Source of the DNA: JAFDVL01 sp964631865
GTDB lineage: Bacteria > Acidobacteriota > Blastocatellia > RBC074
Assembly (NCBI GenBank): GCA_964631865.1
Contig: CAZWAK010000005.1
Span: forward strand, 1-64,000
Direction of reading: 5' to 3'
Length of the DNA: 64,000 nt
This document shows positions 42,084 through 51,445 of the stretch, piece after piece. Position numbers and translations under genes: made by a program. The first letter of the stretch is position 1, and every line of letters begins with the position of its first letter. The notes under the pieces were generated by a model. The model was given only the letters and a program-made list of their open reading frames with translations, did not search any database and was not told the DNA's origin.

Positions 42084-42836
42084 TTGAAGGCAAACGAATT
42101 CGCTGCGAACCCGGACGACACATCTCTTTCTGCCCACCAACAGCGCCAATACAAATACTACGATTTAGTGATGGCGGCCTTTGTCGCCATTTTGCTCTGC
42201 GCCAATTTGATCGGAGCCAGCAAGCGCACGATTGTTGGCGGCTTCACGTTTGGCGCGGGGATTTTGTTTTTTCCCCTTAGCTATGTCTTTGGCGACATCC
42301 TGACCGAAGTCTATGGTTACGCGCGTTCGCGGCGTGTGATTTGGGCCGGTTTCGGCGCGATGATCTTTGCTTCCTTTATGAGTTATGTCGTCGTTGCGAT
42401 GCCGCCTGCGCCCGGTTGGGATGGACAGGAAGTTTATGAAAAAGCATTCGGCAGCACGTGGCGCATCGTGCTGGCTTCGTTGGTGGCGTTTTGGGCGGGC
42501 GAGTTTGCGAACTCGATGACGCTCGCCAAAATGAAGATCAATACGGAGGGGCGTTTCCTCTGGATGCGCACGATTGGCTCCACCATTGTCGGTGAAGCCG
42601 TAGATTCGGCCATCTTTTATCCGCTTGCCTTTGCGGCGATTGCGGTGGTCGGATTGTCAGGCTGGACGTGGCCGCAAGTGCTGGAAGTGATGTTCCATAA
42701 CTATCTACTCAAGGTGTTATGGGAAGTCGTGATGACGCCTGTGACCTATCGCATCGTCGCGTTTCTCAAGCGCGTCGAGAACGAAGATTATTACGACCGC
42801 GACACCAAATTTACGCCCTTTTCCTTGGAGACATAA
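42084..42836 (+). CDS. Queuosine precursor transporter, YhhQ/COG1738 family
   Basis: A 250-residue inner-membrane protein with six or seven hydrophobic segments. Family features are YDLVMAAFVAILLCANLIGASK, LFFPLSYVFGDILTEVYGYARSRRVIW and FANSMTLAKMKINTEGRFLWMRTIGSTIVGEAVDSAIFYP. The family imports 7-cyano-7-deazaguanine or related bases for tRNA queuosine. It starts at TTG with AAAGGA upstream. No preQ1 riboswitch was found in front. Eight bp separate it from the next gene. Confidence 0.9.
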   Translation: MKANEFAANPDDTSLSAHQQRQYKYYDLVMAAFVAILLCANLIGASKRTIVGGFTFGAGILFFPLSYVFGDILTEVYGYARSRRVIWAGFGAMIFASFMSYVVVAMPPAPGWDGQEVYEKAFGSTWRIVLASLVAFWAGEFANSMTLAKMKINTEGRFLWMRTIGSTIVGEAVDSAIFYPLAFAAIAVVGLSGWTWPQVLEVMFHNYLLKVLWEVVMTPVTYRIVAFLKRVENEDYYDRDTKFTPFSLET

Positions 42837-42843
42837 ACAGCAA

Positions 42844-43575
42844 ATGAACATCAAACCCCACGCAATCATCCGCGCACTCGCTTTACTCGTCAGTGCGTTT
42901 TTCGTAACAACAGATTTTTCTTTCGCGCAGGAAGCCATCATCCTCGCGCGGCAAACGCAATCGCCTTCCACCGCGCAATCGGTTACGCCCACGCCTTCGT
43001 CGCAAGACAAACTGCAAGTGAACCCACTCTTCGGTGTCGGTTACGTGGCTGAAGACAATTACAAACCGCTGACGGGCGAGCAACGCCGCCAATTGTTTTT
43101 GAATGAAAACTTCCTCAAACCGGGCGCGTATTTTCGCGCCTTTGGCCCGGCGTTGGGCGAGCATTTGAGCAATCAGCCGACCGAATGGAAGCAAGGCTTG
43201 AAAGGCTATAGCCGCCGCGTCGCCTCGCGCTATGGCACGTTTCTCGTGCAAGGCGCAGTCCGAGCTTCGACCGCGGCTTTGCTGAAGCAAGACCCGCGCT
43301 ACATTCGTTCGGCCAGCAAAAGCAAATGGTCGCGCGTTGGACACGCGATTTTATTCAACTACATGACGCTGAATAACGACGGCAAAAAGACGCTTGCCAT
43401 CGCGCGTATTGGCGGCGCGTATGTGGGCGGGATGGCATCGCTGCTGTGGCTGCCCGAACGTCACACCTGGAAAGACGGCATGCGCGTTGGGCATCAGCAA
43501 TTGATCTTTGGCAATGCGTCAAATTTGATGCAAGAGTTCTGGCCCGAAATTCAAGGCATTTTCAAGAAGCGTTGA
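42844..43575 (+). CDS. Exported protein of unknown function
   Basis: A 243-residue protein with a signal peptide (ALALLVSAFFVTTDFSFAQ) and a Ser/Thr/Pro-rich linker. A conserved-looking domain follows (NPLFGVGYVAEDNYKPLTGEQRRQLFLNENFL ... LLKQDPRYIRSASKSKWSRVGHAILFNYMTLNNDGKKTLAIARIGGAY). This 'RYIRS...RVGHAI...' type is known from Acidobacteria as hypothetical proteins. The stop overlaps the ATG of the ABC ATPase (TGATG), so it belongs to the same operon. Confidence 0.65.
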   Translation: MNIKPHAIIRALALLVSAFFVTTDFSFAQEAIILARQTQSPSTAQSVTPTPSSQDKLQVNPLFGVGYVAEDNYKPLTGEQRRQLFLNENFLKPGAYFRAFGPALGEHLSNQPTEWKQGLKGYSRRVASRYGTFLVQGAVRASTAALLKQDPRYIRSASKSKWSRVGHAILFNYMTLNNDGKKTLAIARIGGAYVGGMASLLWLPERHTWKDGMRVGHQQLIFGNASNLMQEFWPEIQGIFKKR

Positions 43576-44285
43576 TGAGCATTTTAGTCGCGGAAAACGT
43601 GTGCAAAACGTATCGCGGCGGCGAGTCACCCGTCGAAGCGGTGCGCGGCATCAGTCTGCAATTACAGGCGGGCGATTTCGTAGCGATTATGGGGCCATCG
43701 GGCGGCGGCAAATCTACCCTGCTGCATCTGTGCGGCGCGATGGATCGCCCGACTGCCGGAACGCTGCGCATCGAAAACGTTTCGCTATCAGAATTAAGTG
43801 ACGATGAATTGACGAAGCTGCGGCGCGAACGCATCGGCTTCGTCTTTCAGTTTTTCAATCTGTTGCCGACGTTGACTGTGCTCGAAAACATCGCACTGCC
43901 GCTCGAACTCGCGCATAAAAAATCTGCCGAAACAAAAGCGCAGGAACTCGCCGCGCGCGTTGGGTTGAGCCATCGTTTGCAACATTATCCGCAGCAACTG
44001 TCCGGCGGCGAAATGCAACGCGCCGCGATTGCGCGAGCAGTGATTCATGCGCCTGCGCTGCTGATTGCGGATGAGCCAACGGGTAATCTGGATTCGGAAA
44101 ACGGCGCGCGCGTGTTGCAATTGCTCGGCGAATTGAACCGCGAATTGCAGCTCACAATTTTGCTCGCGACACATTCGCTCGACACTGCGGCGGCGGCGCA
44201 CAAAATCATTCACCTCCGCGACGGCCTCATCGAACGCGAAGAAATCAATTCGTCAAATTCTCCACATCTCGTCGCGGTCTCGTGA
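43575..44285 (+). CDS. ABC transporter ATP-binding protein, LolD/MacB-type (AttE-like)
   Basis: A 236-residue ATPase. Walker A GPSGGGKST (40-48), Q-loop FQFFNLLPTLTVLEN, signature LSGGEMQR, Walker B LLIADEPTGNLDSE and H-loop THS are all present. The LFFNLLPTLT-type Q-loop region is typical of the LolD/MacB subgroup that works with FtsX-type permeases. It starts at an ATG overlapping the preceding stop and ends overlapping the permease GTG (GTGA). Together with the next two genes it forms an AttEFGH-like system. Confidence 0.93.
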   Translation: MSILVAENVCKTYRGGESPVEAVRGISLQLQAGDFVAIMGPSGGGKSTLLHLCGAMDRPTAGTLRIENVSLSELSDDELTKLRRERIGFVFQFFNLLPTLTVLENIALPLELAHKKSAETKAQELAARVGLSHRLQHYPQQLSGGEMQRAAIARAVIHAPALLIADEPTGNLDSENGARVLQLLGELNRELQLTILLATHSLDTAAAAHKIIHLRDGLIEREEINSSNSPHLVAVS

Positions 44286-46870
44286 ATATGCGTTTGTTTC
44301 AGCAATTCATCTTGCGGCATTTATTCAACGAGCGATTGCGTTCGCTTGCCACGATTCTCGGCATCGCGCTCGGCATCGCGGTTGTGATCGCGATTCAACT
44401 CACGAACAGCAGTTCGGTACGCGGATTTGCAGCGGCAGTCGAAACCATCTCCGGCAAAACATCCATCGAAATCACGGGCGCAGGTTTGGGCTTGGATGAA
44501 TTGCAATTGCGCGAGCTTGGCTGGTTGCGCGAATACGGTTTTGTCAGCCCGATTATCGAAGGCGACGCGCAAGCTACACTCGCCAACAACAAGCGCGAAA
44601 CGCTACGCATCCTCGGCGTAGACATTCTGAAAGATCGTTCGATCCGCGATTACAAATTGCAAACTGAAACGCAGCAAAACCTGACGCCAACGGATTTTCT
44701 GACGCTCTTACTTGATCCGCGTTCGATTGTGCTGACCGAGAAATTCGCCAATAAATATGGGCTTGCGGTGAATTCAAAGCTCTCGCTCACGTTCGGCGAC
44801 AAAGCCGAAATCTTCACCGTGCGCGGCTTGCTGAAAAACGAAGGCGCAGCGCGCGCGGTGGACGGCAACTTCGCGTTGATGGACATTGCGGCGGCGCAGT
44901 TCGCGTTCAATCGTTTGGGCCGAATTGATCGCGTAGACGTGCGGTTGCGTGACGGCGTCAACATTGACGAAGCCGAAGTTGCCATCAAACAAAAACTGCC
45001 CGAAGGCTTGCAGGCACAACGTCCGGCGCGGCGTGGGCGACACGTCGAAAAGATGCTCGCGGCGTTTCACTTCAATCTGACGGCGCTCTCGTACATCGCG
45101 CTGATTGTCGGATTGTTTTTGATTTACAACACGGTTTCGATTTCGGTGATTACGCGCCGCGAAGAAATCGGTACGTTGCGTGCGCTCGGCGTGACGAGCA
45201 AAAACGTGCTCGCCTTGTTTTTAGCCGAAGCCGCTGCGCTCGCCATCATCGGTTGCGCACTCGGTCTCGCGCTCGGACGCTTGCTTTCGTTTGGTGCAGT
45301 CAAACTCACCGCGACAACCGTCAGTTCGTTGTACATCGCCGTCGCTGCCGAACCGCCTGCATTGAGCCTAAAGCATTTCGTCATCGCGTTCGGAATTGGT
45401 TTGCCGTTGTCGTTGCTGGCTGCGGCATTGCCTGCCCTCGAAGCTGCGCGCGTCGCTCCGACTGCAGCGATGCGCGGCAATGATCGGCTGGAATCGCGCT
45501 TTCGTTTGCGCAAGCTGTATTGGCTCGCACCCTTGATTTTATTGGCTGCGGCGTGGTTCTTCGCGCAACAAAAAGCGTTCGGTGAATTGCCTCTGTTCGG
45601 TTACGCCGCCGCGTTGTCCATCATCGCCGCCGCTGCGTTTTTCGTTCCAGCAGTTTTGTTTTTCCTCACGCGCCACGGCAAAAATTGGTTCGCGCGCCTC
45701 TTCAATATCGAAGGCCAACTGGCAAACTCCAACCTCGCCGGAGCGATTCCACGCATTGCGATTTCCGTTGCTGCGTTGGCGATCAGCCTGGCGATGATGG
45801 TGGCGATTGCGGTGATGATTGGCAGCTTTCGCGCGACCGTTGAGTATTGGATTGGGCAAACGTTGCAGGCGGATTTGTACTTGCGCCCGACGACGCGCAG
45901 CAACGTCGCAACTGATGCGACAATCTCGCCCGAAGCGGAAAGCCTCATCAGCAAACACCCGTCAATATTGGCGATGGATCGCTTTCGCAATTTTGATCTG
46001 CTGTACGAAGATGCTTTGATTACGCTTGGCGCGGGCGATTTTGCCGTCCTGCTCGAACACGGCAATTTGCAATTCAAATCGCCGCGCGAGGCCGAAGCGA
46101 AAGCCGCGATGCGCAGCGCGATTGGCACCAACGGCGTCGTCGTTTCGGAAAGCTTTGCCATCAAACGCAACAAAGCTATCGGCGATGAAATCCAACTGAA
46201 CACGCCGAAAGGTGAAGCGACGTTTCGCATTGTCGGCGAGTATTTCGATTACTCTAGTGATCGCGGCATCGTCGTGATGGATCGCGGCACATTTGCGAAA
46301 TACTGGGGCGAACAACTGCCGACGAGCTTGACGATTTACTTGAAAGATAGCGCAAATCACGAACAAACGCGCGATGAAATCTTAGCCGCGCTGGGCGACA
46401 AATATCAGGTGCTGATTTACACGAACGCCACGATTCGCAATGAAGTCTTGCGCATCTTCGACAGTACGTTTGCGATCACCTACGCGCTGGAAGTCATCGC
46501 CATTTTTGTAGCGATTCTCGGCGTTGCCAGCACGTTGCTGACTTTGATACTCGAACGCCGCAAAGAAATTGCGATGCTGCGGTTGATCGGCGCAGACAAA
46601 AAACAAGTGCGCAAAATGGTCGTCATCGAAGCCGCGCTCATGGGCGGCGTCAGTCAAACCATCGGCGTCGTGGTCGGCGTGTTACTGTCGCTGATTTTGA
46701 TTTACGTCATCAACGTGCAAAGCTTCGGCTGGACGATTCAGTTTCGCTTGCCCGTGTTGTTTTTGCTGCAATCGTCAGCCCTGATTTTATTGGCGACGGC
46801 GTTGTCAGGGATTTATCCAGCAGCACGCGCGGCACGAATGCACGCGACCGAACAAGTGGCGGAGGAGTAA
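44282..46870 (+). CDS. FtsX-type ABC permease, fused two-unit form (AttFG-like)
   Basis: An 862-residue permease with ten hydrophobic segments in the 1+3 / 3+3 pattern typical of two fused FtsX units. Each half ends in a coupling segment: VITRREEIGTLRALGVTSKNVLALFLAEA (first) and LILERRKEIAMLRLIGADKKQVRKMVVIEA (second). The periplasmic parts are large. It likely moves lipids, lipoproteins or peptides. Start GTG 44282, alternative ATG 44288. The next gene starts in its stop codon (TAATG). Confidence 0.9.
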   Translation: MNMRLFQQFILRHLFNERLRSLATILGIALGIAVVIAIQLTNSSSVRGFAAAVETISGKTSIEITGAGLGLDELQLRELGWLREYGFVSPIIEGDAQATLANNKRETLRILGVDILKDRSIRDYKLQTETQQNLTPTDFLTLLLDPRSIVLTEKFANKYGLAVNSKLSLTFGDKAEIFTVRGLLKNEGAARAVDGNFALMDIAAAQFAFNRLGRIDRVDVRLRDGVNIDEAEVAIKQKLPEGLQAQRPARRGRHVEKMLAAFHFNLTALSYIALIVGLFLIYNTVSISVITRREEIGTLRALGVTSKNVLALFLAEAAALAIIGCALGLALGRLLSFGAVKLTATTVSSLYIAVAAEPPALSLKHFVIAFGIGLPLSLLAAALPALEAARVAPTAAMRGNDRLESRFRLRKLYWLAPLILLAAAWFFAQQKAFGELPLFGYAAALSIIAAAAFFVPAVLFFLTRHGKNWFARLFNIEGQLANSNLAGAIPRIAISVAALAISLAMMVAIAVMIGSFRATVEYWIGQTLQADLYLRPTTRSNVATDATISPEAESLISKHPSILAMDRFRNFDLLYEDALITLGAGDFAVLLEHGNLQFKSPREAEAKAAMRSAIGTNGVVVSESFAIKRNKAIGDEIQLNTPKGEATFRIVGEYFDYSSDRGIVVMDRGTFAKYWGEQLPTSLTIYLKDSANHEQTRDEILAALGDKYQVLIYTNATIRNEVLRIFDSTFAITYALEVIAIFVAILGVASTLLTLILERRKEIAMLRLIGADKKQVRKMVVIEAALMGGVSQTIGVVVGVLLSLILIYVINVQSFGWTIQFRLPVLFLLQSSALILLATALSGIYPAARAARMHATEQVAEE

Positions 46871-48132
46871 TGAAAAAGCAAAGGACAAAAGAAGGACGCC
46901 CCATTTTGTTTTCAGCCGCTTTGAAGCTGACCAGGAACATTCTTCCTTCTTCCTTCTTCATTCTTCATTCTTTCCGCCGGAAGTCCTCGCTTAGTAAGGA
47001 AGAAGGAAGAAAGAAGAAGGAAGAATTTCTGAACGTTGCTGTTTGGTTTGGCGTGGTCGCTTACCTTTGCTTGTTATCATTTGCTTTTGCAGCAAGCGAT
47101 TGGAAACAGGCGCTGCCCGGTTATCAATTCGATTTCAACCGCGATCACGCGAGTCACCCGGAACACAAAATTGAGTGGTGGTACTACACCGGAAATCTGA
47201 CAGCAAATGACGGGCATCGCTTCGGCTATCAGCTCACGTTCTTTCGCGTGGGCGTGGACAAGCAACCGCAGAATCCTTCGCGTTGGGCGGTGCGCGACTT
47301 GTATATGGCGCATCTGGCCGTGACGGACATTGACGGCAAGCAATTCAAATACGCTGAGAAGTTGAATCGCGCGGGTGTTGGCTGGGCAGGCGCAGAGACC
47401 AATGTTTATCGGGTCTGGAACGAAGATTGGGAAGCGAAACATGACGATAGGAAACGTACTTTGCTGAAGGCGTTTGACGATGGCTTTGGAGTTGAATTCA
47501 CGTTGGAGCCGGGCAAGACACCGACGATTCACGGCGAAAACGGTGTCAGTCAAAAAGGCGCGCAACGCGGCAACGCTTCGCATTACTACTCGCAAACGCG
47601 GATGCCAACGCGCGGCGTGATTGCGATGAACGGGAAACGCTATGAAGTCACGGGCGACAGTTGGATGGATCACGAATTTGGCACGAGCTTTTTGGAGAAG
47701 GAACAAAAGGGCTGGGATTGGTTCGCGCTGCACTTGGACGATGGCACGGATGTGATGCTGTATCAATTTCGCCGCAACGATGGCGCGCTTGATCCGCATA
47801 CGAGCGGAACGATCATTGATGGGGCAGGGAAGGCGACGAAGTTGAGTGCGAACGAATTCACGTTGGAGCCGCTCGCCACGTGGCGTTCGCCGCAGACCAA
47901 CGTGGAATATCCGCTCCAATGGCGCGTCAAAATTCCGTTGCGCAACCTCGAATTGGAAGTTGCCGCGACGATGGAAACGCAGGAACTCATCACGAATGGC
48001 TCGACGGGCGTGAGTTATTGGGAAGGCGCGATTGCGATTACCGGGACGCAGAACGGCAAACCGGTGCAGGGGCGCGGCTATTTGGAAATGACAGGCTACG
48101 CGGGCGCAGCGATGGGGGCGATCTTTGAATAA
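46870..48132 (+). CDS. AttH/CrtC-type lipocalin-like secreted protein
   Basis: A 420-residue protein in the same operon as the AttEFG-like genes. Residues ~75-415 form the AttH / carotenoid-hydratase-like double lipocalin fold: HKIEWWYYTGNLTANDGHRFGYQLTFFR, GDSWMDHEFGTSFLEKEQKGWDWFALHLDDG. The N-terminus is odd: the ATG is followed by ~50 residues encoded by an inverted ~7-bp repeat array (SSFFILHSF ... EEGRKKKEE), and only then comes the real signal sequence (VAVWFGVVAYLCLLSFAFAA). An internal start within the array may be used. Confidence 0.85.
   Translation: MKKQRTKEGRPILFSAALKLTRNILPSSFFILHSFRRKSSLSKEEGRKKKEEFLNVAVWFGVVAYLCLLSFAFAASDWKQALPGYQFDFNRDHASHPEHKIEWWYYTGNLTANDGHRFGYQLTFFRVGVDKQPQNPSRWAVRDLYMAHLAVTDIDGKQFKYAEKLNRAGVGWAGAETNVYRVWNEDWEAKHDDRKRTLLKAFDDGFGVEFTLEPGKTPTIHGENGVSQKGAQRGNASHYYSQTRMPTRGVIAMNGKRYEVTGDSWMDHEFGTSFLEKEQKGWDWFALHLDDGTDVMLYQFRRNDGALDPHTSGTIIDGAGKATKLSANEFTLEPLATWRSPQTNVEYPLQWRVKIPLRNLELEVAATMETQELITNGSTGVSYWEGAIAITGTQNGKPVQGRGYLEMTGYAGAAMGAIFE
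46936..47022. repeat. Head-to-head ~7-bp repeat array inside the AttH-like coding region
   Basis: TTCTTCC / TTCTTCA units (46936-46972) face GGAAGAA units (46998-47022) around a short unique centre. The array keeps the reading frame open in the AttH-like gene and lies between its first codons and the signal-peptide codons. Its GGAAG units resemble ribosome sites. Confidence 0.85.
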
Positions 48133-48225
48133 AAACATCACGAGACGCCTGAATTGACAGTGCTTCCGTGCGCGTGCTACTGTCAAGCTTCGGTTGTTAC
48201 TCGCGGCCTGCATAGGAGCTTTGTT

Positions 48226-48870
48226 ATGATAAAAGACCCCGCCTTCATTCCCATTTGGTTCGTAATTTTCCTGCTGTCCTTATCCATTCACGAAGCTGCC
48301 CACGCCTGGACAGCCCAGAAAATGGGCGACCCGACGGCACGTTATTTAGGACGAGTCACACTGAATCCGCTGGCGCACATTGATTTGTTTGGCACGATCA
48401 TTTTTCCGTTGATGAGTTTGCTAACGGGCGCGATGTTTTTCGGTTGGGCCAAACCCGTTCCCGTAGATTTGAACCAGATGCGGGATCGCAAAATGGGCGA
48501 CATTTTAGTGTCGTTGGCTGGCCCGGCGAGCAACGTGATTCTGGCGATCTTTTTCTTTGTAGCGATGAAGGTGGTCTATTCCTCGCCGAGTTTGCAACTC
48601 TCGCTCGGTGAATTTGCACAGCCCGTCGGGCGCACGTTGTTCACGGGTTTGACTATGAATGTTGTGCTGGCCGTATTCAATATGATTCCCATTCCGCCGC
48701 TTGATGGTAGCCACGTGTTGCAAAACCTCTTGCCGCCGCGCGCCGCCGAAGCATTCGAGACCATTCGACCCTATGGCTTTTTTATTTTGATGGGACTGAT
48801 GGTGACGGGCGTAACGGGGCGCATTATGGACCCCATCTTCGACGTTGTGTTACGCGGCGTTTTCGGGTAG
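48226..48870 (+). CDS. Site-2 protease family membrane metalloprotease (M50)
   Basis: A 214-residue inner-membrane protein with HExxH (His22-Glu23...His26: SIHEAAHAWTAQ) in the first helix and the second M50 motif FNMIPIPPLDGSHVL near the end. Several further helices are present. The short form lacks PDZ or CBS domains. Such proteases release regulators, for example anti-sigma factors, within the membrane. ATG 48226 has AGGAG upstream. It is probably monocistronic. Confidence 0.9.
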   Translation: MIKDPAFIPIWFVIFLLSLSIHEAAHAWTAQKMGDPTARYLGRVTLNPLAHIDLFGTIIFPLMSLLTGAMFFGWAKPVPVDLNQMRDRKMGDILVSLAGPASNVILAIFFFVAMKVVYSSPSLQLSLGEFAQPVGRTLFTGLTMNVVLAVFNMIPIPPLDGSHVLQNLLPPRAAEAFETIRPYGFFILMGLMVTGVTGRIMDPIFDVVLRGVFG

Positions 48871-48900
48871 ACGACGAATCCCTCAATTTTCCATTGCATC

Positions 48901-49884
48901 ATGAAACGAATCGTTAGCGGAATGCGCCCGACGGGCAAATTGCATCTGGGCAATTACGAAGGCGCGCTGAAAAACTGGGTCAAGCTGCAAGACCAATATC
49001 AATGCTTTTATTTCGTCGCCGATTGGCACGCCTTGACGTCCGATTACGCCGACACGTCGCAGATCAAAGCCAATACAATGGCGATGGTGACGGATTGGCT
49101 CGCCGCCGGGCTTGACCCGAACAAATGCACAATCTTCGCGCAATCGCTTGTGCCGCAGCACGCCGAACTGCATCTGATCTTTTCGACGCTGACACCGCTC
49201 GGCTGGTTGGAGCGCGTGCCGACCTACAAGGAAATGCGCGAAAACATCACCGACAAAGACATCGGCAATTACGCCTTCTTCGGCTATCCCGTGCTGCAAG
49301 CCGCCGACATTTGCATGTACAAAGCCGATTACGTGCCGGTCGGCAAAGACCAGGCCGCACACATCGAATTGACCCGCGAGATTGCACGCCGCTTCAATCA
49401 ATTTTATGGCGATGTCTTTCCCGAACCGCAGGCGCTGCACACCGAAGTCTTGCAGCTCACGGGACTCGACGGGCGCAAGATGTCGAAGAGTTACAACAAC
49501 ACGATTGAGTTGAGCGACGCGCCCGATGTGATGCAAGCCAAAGTCCGCAAAATGATTACGGATCGCACGCGCATCAAACGCACCGATCCCGGTCATCCCG
49601 AAGATTGCGACGTCTGCAAAATGCACCGCTTATTTGTGCCCGCAGCGGTCGCCGATCAATTCGACGACAACTGTCGCGGCGCGGGCATCGGCTGTGTAGA
49701 TCGCAAGAAAGCGTTGGCCGATGCGTTGATCGAATACCTCGCGCCGATCACCGAACGTTTGAATTATTACCGCGACCATCAGGACGAAGTGCGCGACGTG
49801 TTGCTGGAAGGCTCGAAAAAAGCGCAAGCCGAAGCCGAACGAATTATGACCGAAGTCCGCAGCGCGATGCAGATAGCTTGGTGA
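48901..49884 (+). CDS. trpS: Tryptophanyl-tRNA synthetase
   Basis: A 327-residue class I synthetase charging tRNA(Trp). The HIGH-like motif is GKLHLGNYEG and the KMSKS motif is GRKMSKSYNN. The sequence between them (DWHALTSDYAD, FPEPQALHTEV) fits bacterial TrpRS. The length is normal. A CxxC pair (DCDVCKMHRLF) suggests a zinc or iron-sulfur site seen in some thermophile enzymes. It starts 31 bp after the protease stop region, followed 2 bp later by scpA. Confidence 0.96.
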   Translation: MKRIVSGMRPTGKLHLGNYEGALKNWVKLQDQYQCFYFVADWHALTSDYADTSQIKANTMAMVTDWLAAGLDPNKCTIFAQSLVPQHAELHLIFSTLTPLGWLERVPTYKEMRENITDKDIGNYAFFGYPVLQAADICMYKADYVPVGKDQAAHIELTREIARRFNQFYGDVFPEPQALHTEVLQLTGLDGRKMSKSYNNTIELSDAPDVMQAKVRKMITDRTRIKRTDPGHPEDCDVCKMHRLFVPAAVADQFDDNCRGAGIGCVDRKKALADALIEYLAPITERLNYYRDHQDEVRDVLLEGSKKAQAEAERIMTEVRSAMQIAW

Positions 49885-49886
49885 AC

Positions 49887-50717
49887 ATGGCGAAATCGAA
49901 ACCCACAAATTCAACCACTACTCTCGAAGAATTCAAGCCCGACGACGAACTGAGCCGCGACAATTACAAAGTCAAACTCGAAGTCTTTGAAGGCCCGCTC
50001 GACTTGTTGTTGTACCTCATCAAAAAAGACGAGATAGACATTTACGACATCCCGATTGCGCGCATCACGAAGCAATATCTCGAATACGTCCAGCTCCTCG
50101 AAACCCTCAACATTGAAATCGCAGGCGATTTTCTGGTGATGGCCGCGACGCTGATTTACATCAAGTCGAAAATGCTGCTGCCGCCGGAGCCGAAGGTCGA
50201 AGGCGAAACCGACCTGCACGAAGACCCGCGCGCCGAATTAGTCGAACAACTGCTCGAATATCAGAAGTTCAAATCCGCCGCAAATATGCTCTACGAAAAG
50301 GCAGAAGTCGAAGGTGCTTGTTACACGCGCGGCTCGTTGGAGACGGACAAAAGCAATCCCGAAGTCACCGCAACGGTCGTGGATTTGCTGCGCGTTTTCA
50401 AAGAAATTCTCGACCGCGCCAAAGCGGTGCAGGAAATGGAAATCCAGCGCGAAGAGATGAGCATGCACGAAAAGCTCACACAAATTCGCACGTTGCTGGC
50501 GGAACGCAAAGAAATCAACGTGCGCGAAGTCTTTGAACTGGCGCGCTCGAAACGCGAATTGATTCTGACGTTTCTCGCGTTTTTGGAATTGGTCAAAGAA
50601 ACCCAGATCATTTTGATTCAGGCGCAACTCTTTGGCGAGATCATCGCCCGCGCGCGGGAAAATGCGCTGCCAATGATTGAGGCCGTCGCCGTGCCTGAAT
50701 TAGCCGTGAACGAATAA
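49887..50717 (+). CDS. scpA: Segregation and condensation protein A
   Basis: A 276-residue kleisin subunit that links SMC heads with ScpB in chromosome compaction. The N-terminus has the hallmark VFEGPLDLLLYLIKKDEIDIYDIPIARITKQYLEYV and GDFLVMAATLIYIKSKMLLPP; the C-terminal winged helix contains FLAFLELVKETQIILIQAQLFGEI. It starts 2 bp after trpS and lies 4 bp before scpB, so the three genes are one operon. Confidence 0.96.
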   Translation: MAKSKPTNSTTTLEEFKPDDELSRDNYKVKLEVFEGPLDLLLYLIKKDEIDIYDIPIARITKQYLEYVQLLETLNIEIAGDFLVMAATLIYIKSKMLLPPEPKVEGETDLHEDPRAELVEQLLEYQKFKSAANMLYEKAEVEGACYTRGSLETDKSNPEVTATVVDLLRVFKEILDRAKAVQEMEIQREEMSMHEKLTQIRTLLAERKEINVREVFELARSKRELILTFLAFLELVKETQIILIQAQLFGEIIARARENALPMIEAVAVPELAVNE

Positions 50718-50721
50718 GGCA

Positions 50722-51438
50722 ATGAGCAAGAAGCATTCTGAAGAAACCGAAACCCCCGCCAGCGAATACGCCGATGTCTTCGCCAAATTGGCCGCATCTG
50801 AAGAAGCGGAAGAAGCTGCGGCGAGTCAGGACGAAGCCGAGATCAGTGCTGAAGCTGAAACTGAATCCGCAACTCTTCCACCTGAAATAGACGACGTTGA
50901 GATCACCGCGTCGCTCGCCGAACTCAAGCCCGCGATTGAAGCGATTCTCTTTGTCGCCGACGAGCCTGTGCCGTTCCAGCAACTCTGCAAGATTTTGGGC
51001 GAGGTGAATTCGGCGGATGTCTACGCGACGATGGTTGAATTGATGGGCGATTACGAAGCACGCAACAGCGGGCTGGAGCTGCGCGAAATCGCAGGCGGTT
51101 GGCGCATCTCGACGCGCCCGCAACACCACGAATTCATCCGCAAATATCTCAAGTCAAAACCGTCCGCACGACTGTCACTGCCTGCGCTCGAAACGCTCGC
51201 CGTGATTGCGTACAAGCAACCTGTGACCGTGCCGGAAGTGCTGGAAATTCGCGGCGTCAGTTCGTCGTCGGCCATCAAAACGCTGCTCGAAAAACGCTTG
51301 ATCGTGACCAAAGGCCGCAAGGAAACGGTCGGGCGTCCGATGATGTACGGCACGTCGAAAGAGTTCCTGATTCAGTTCGGCTTGCGCGATTTGAACGAGT
51401 TGCCGAGCATCGAAGATTTTGAAGAATTAGCGGCGTGA
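50722..51438 (+). CDS. scpB: Segregation and condensation protein B
   Basis: A 238-residue partner of ScpA. After an acidic ~65-residue N-terminal extension (rich in Glu/Ala) come two winged-helix domains: LKPAIEAILFVADEPVPFQQLCKILG and LPALETLAVIAYKQPVTVPEVLEIRGVSSSSAIKTLLEKRLI. RPMMYGTSKEFLIQFGLRDLNELP is typical of the C-terminus. The long acidic extension is unusual in size. It starts 4 bp after scpA and is followed 7 bp later by the chromate-transporter gene. Confidence 0.95.
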   Translation: MSKKHSEETETPASEYADVFAKLAASEEAEEAAASQDEAEISAEAETESATLPPEIDDVEITASLAELKPAIEAILFVADEPVPFQQLCKILGEVNSADVYATMVELMGDYEARNSGLELREIAGGWRISTRPQHHEFIRKYLKSKPSARLSLPALETLAVIAYKQPVTVPEVLEIRGVSSSSAIKTLLEKRLIVTKGRKETVGRPMMYGTSKEFLIQFGLRDLNELPSIEDFEELAA

Positions 51439-51445
51439 GTTTGTT

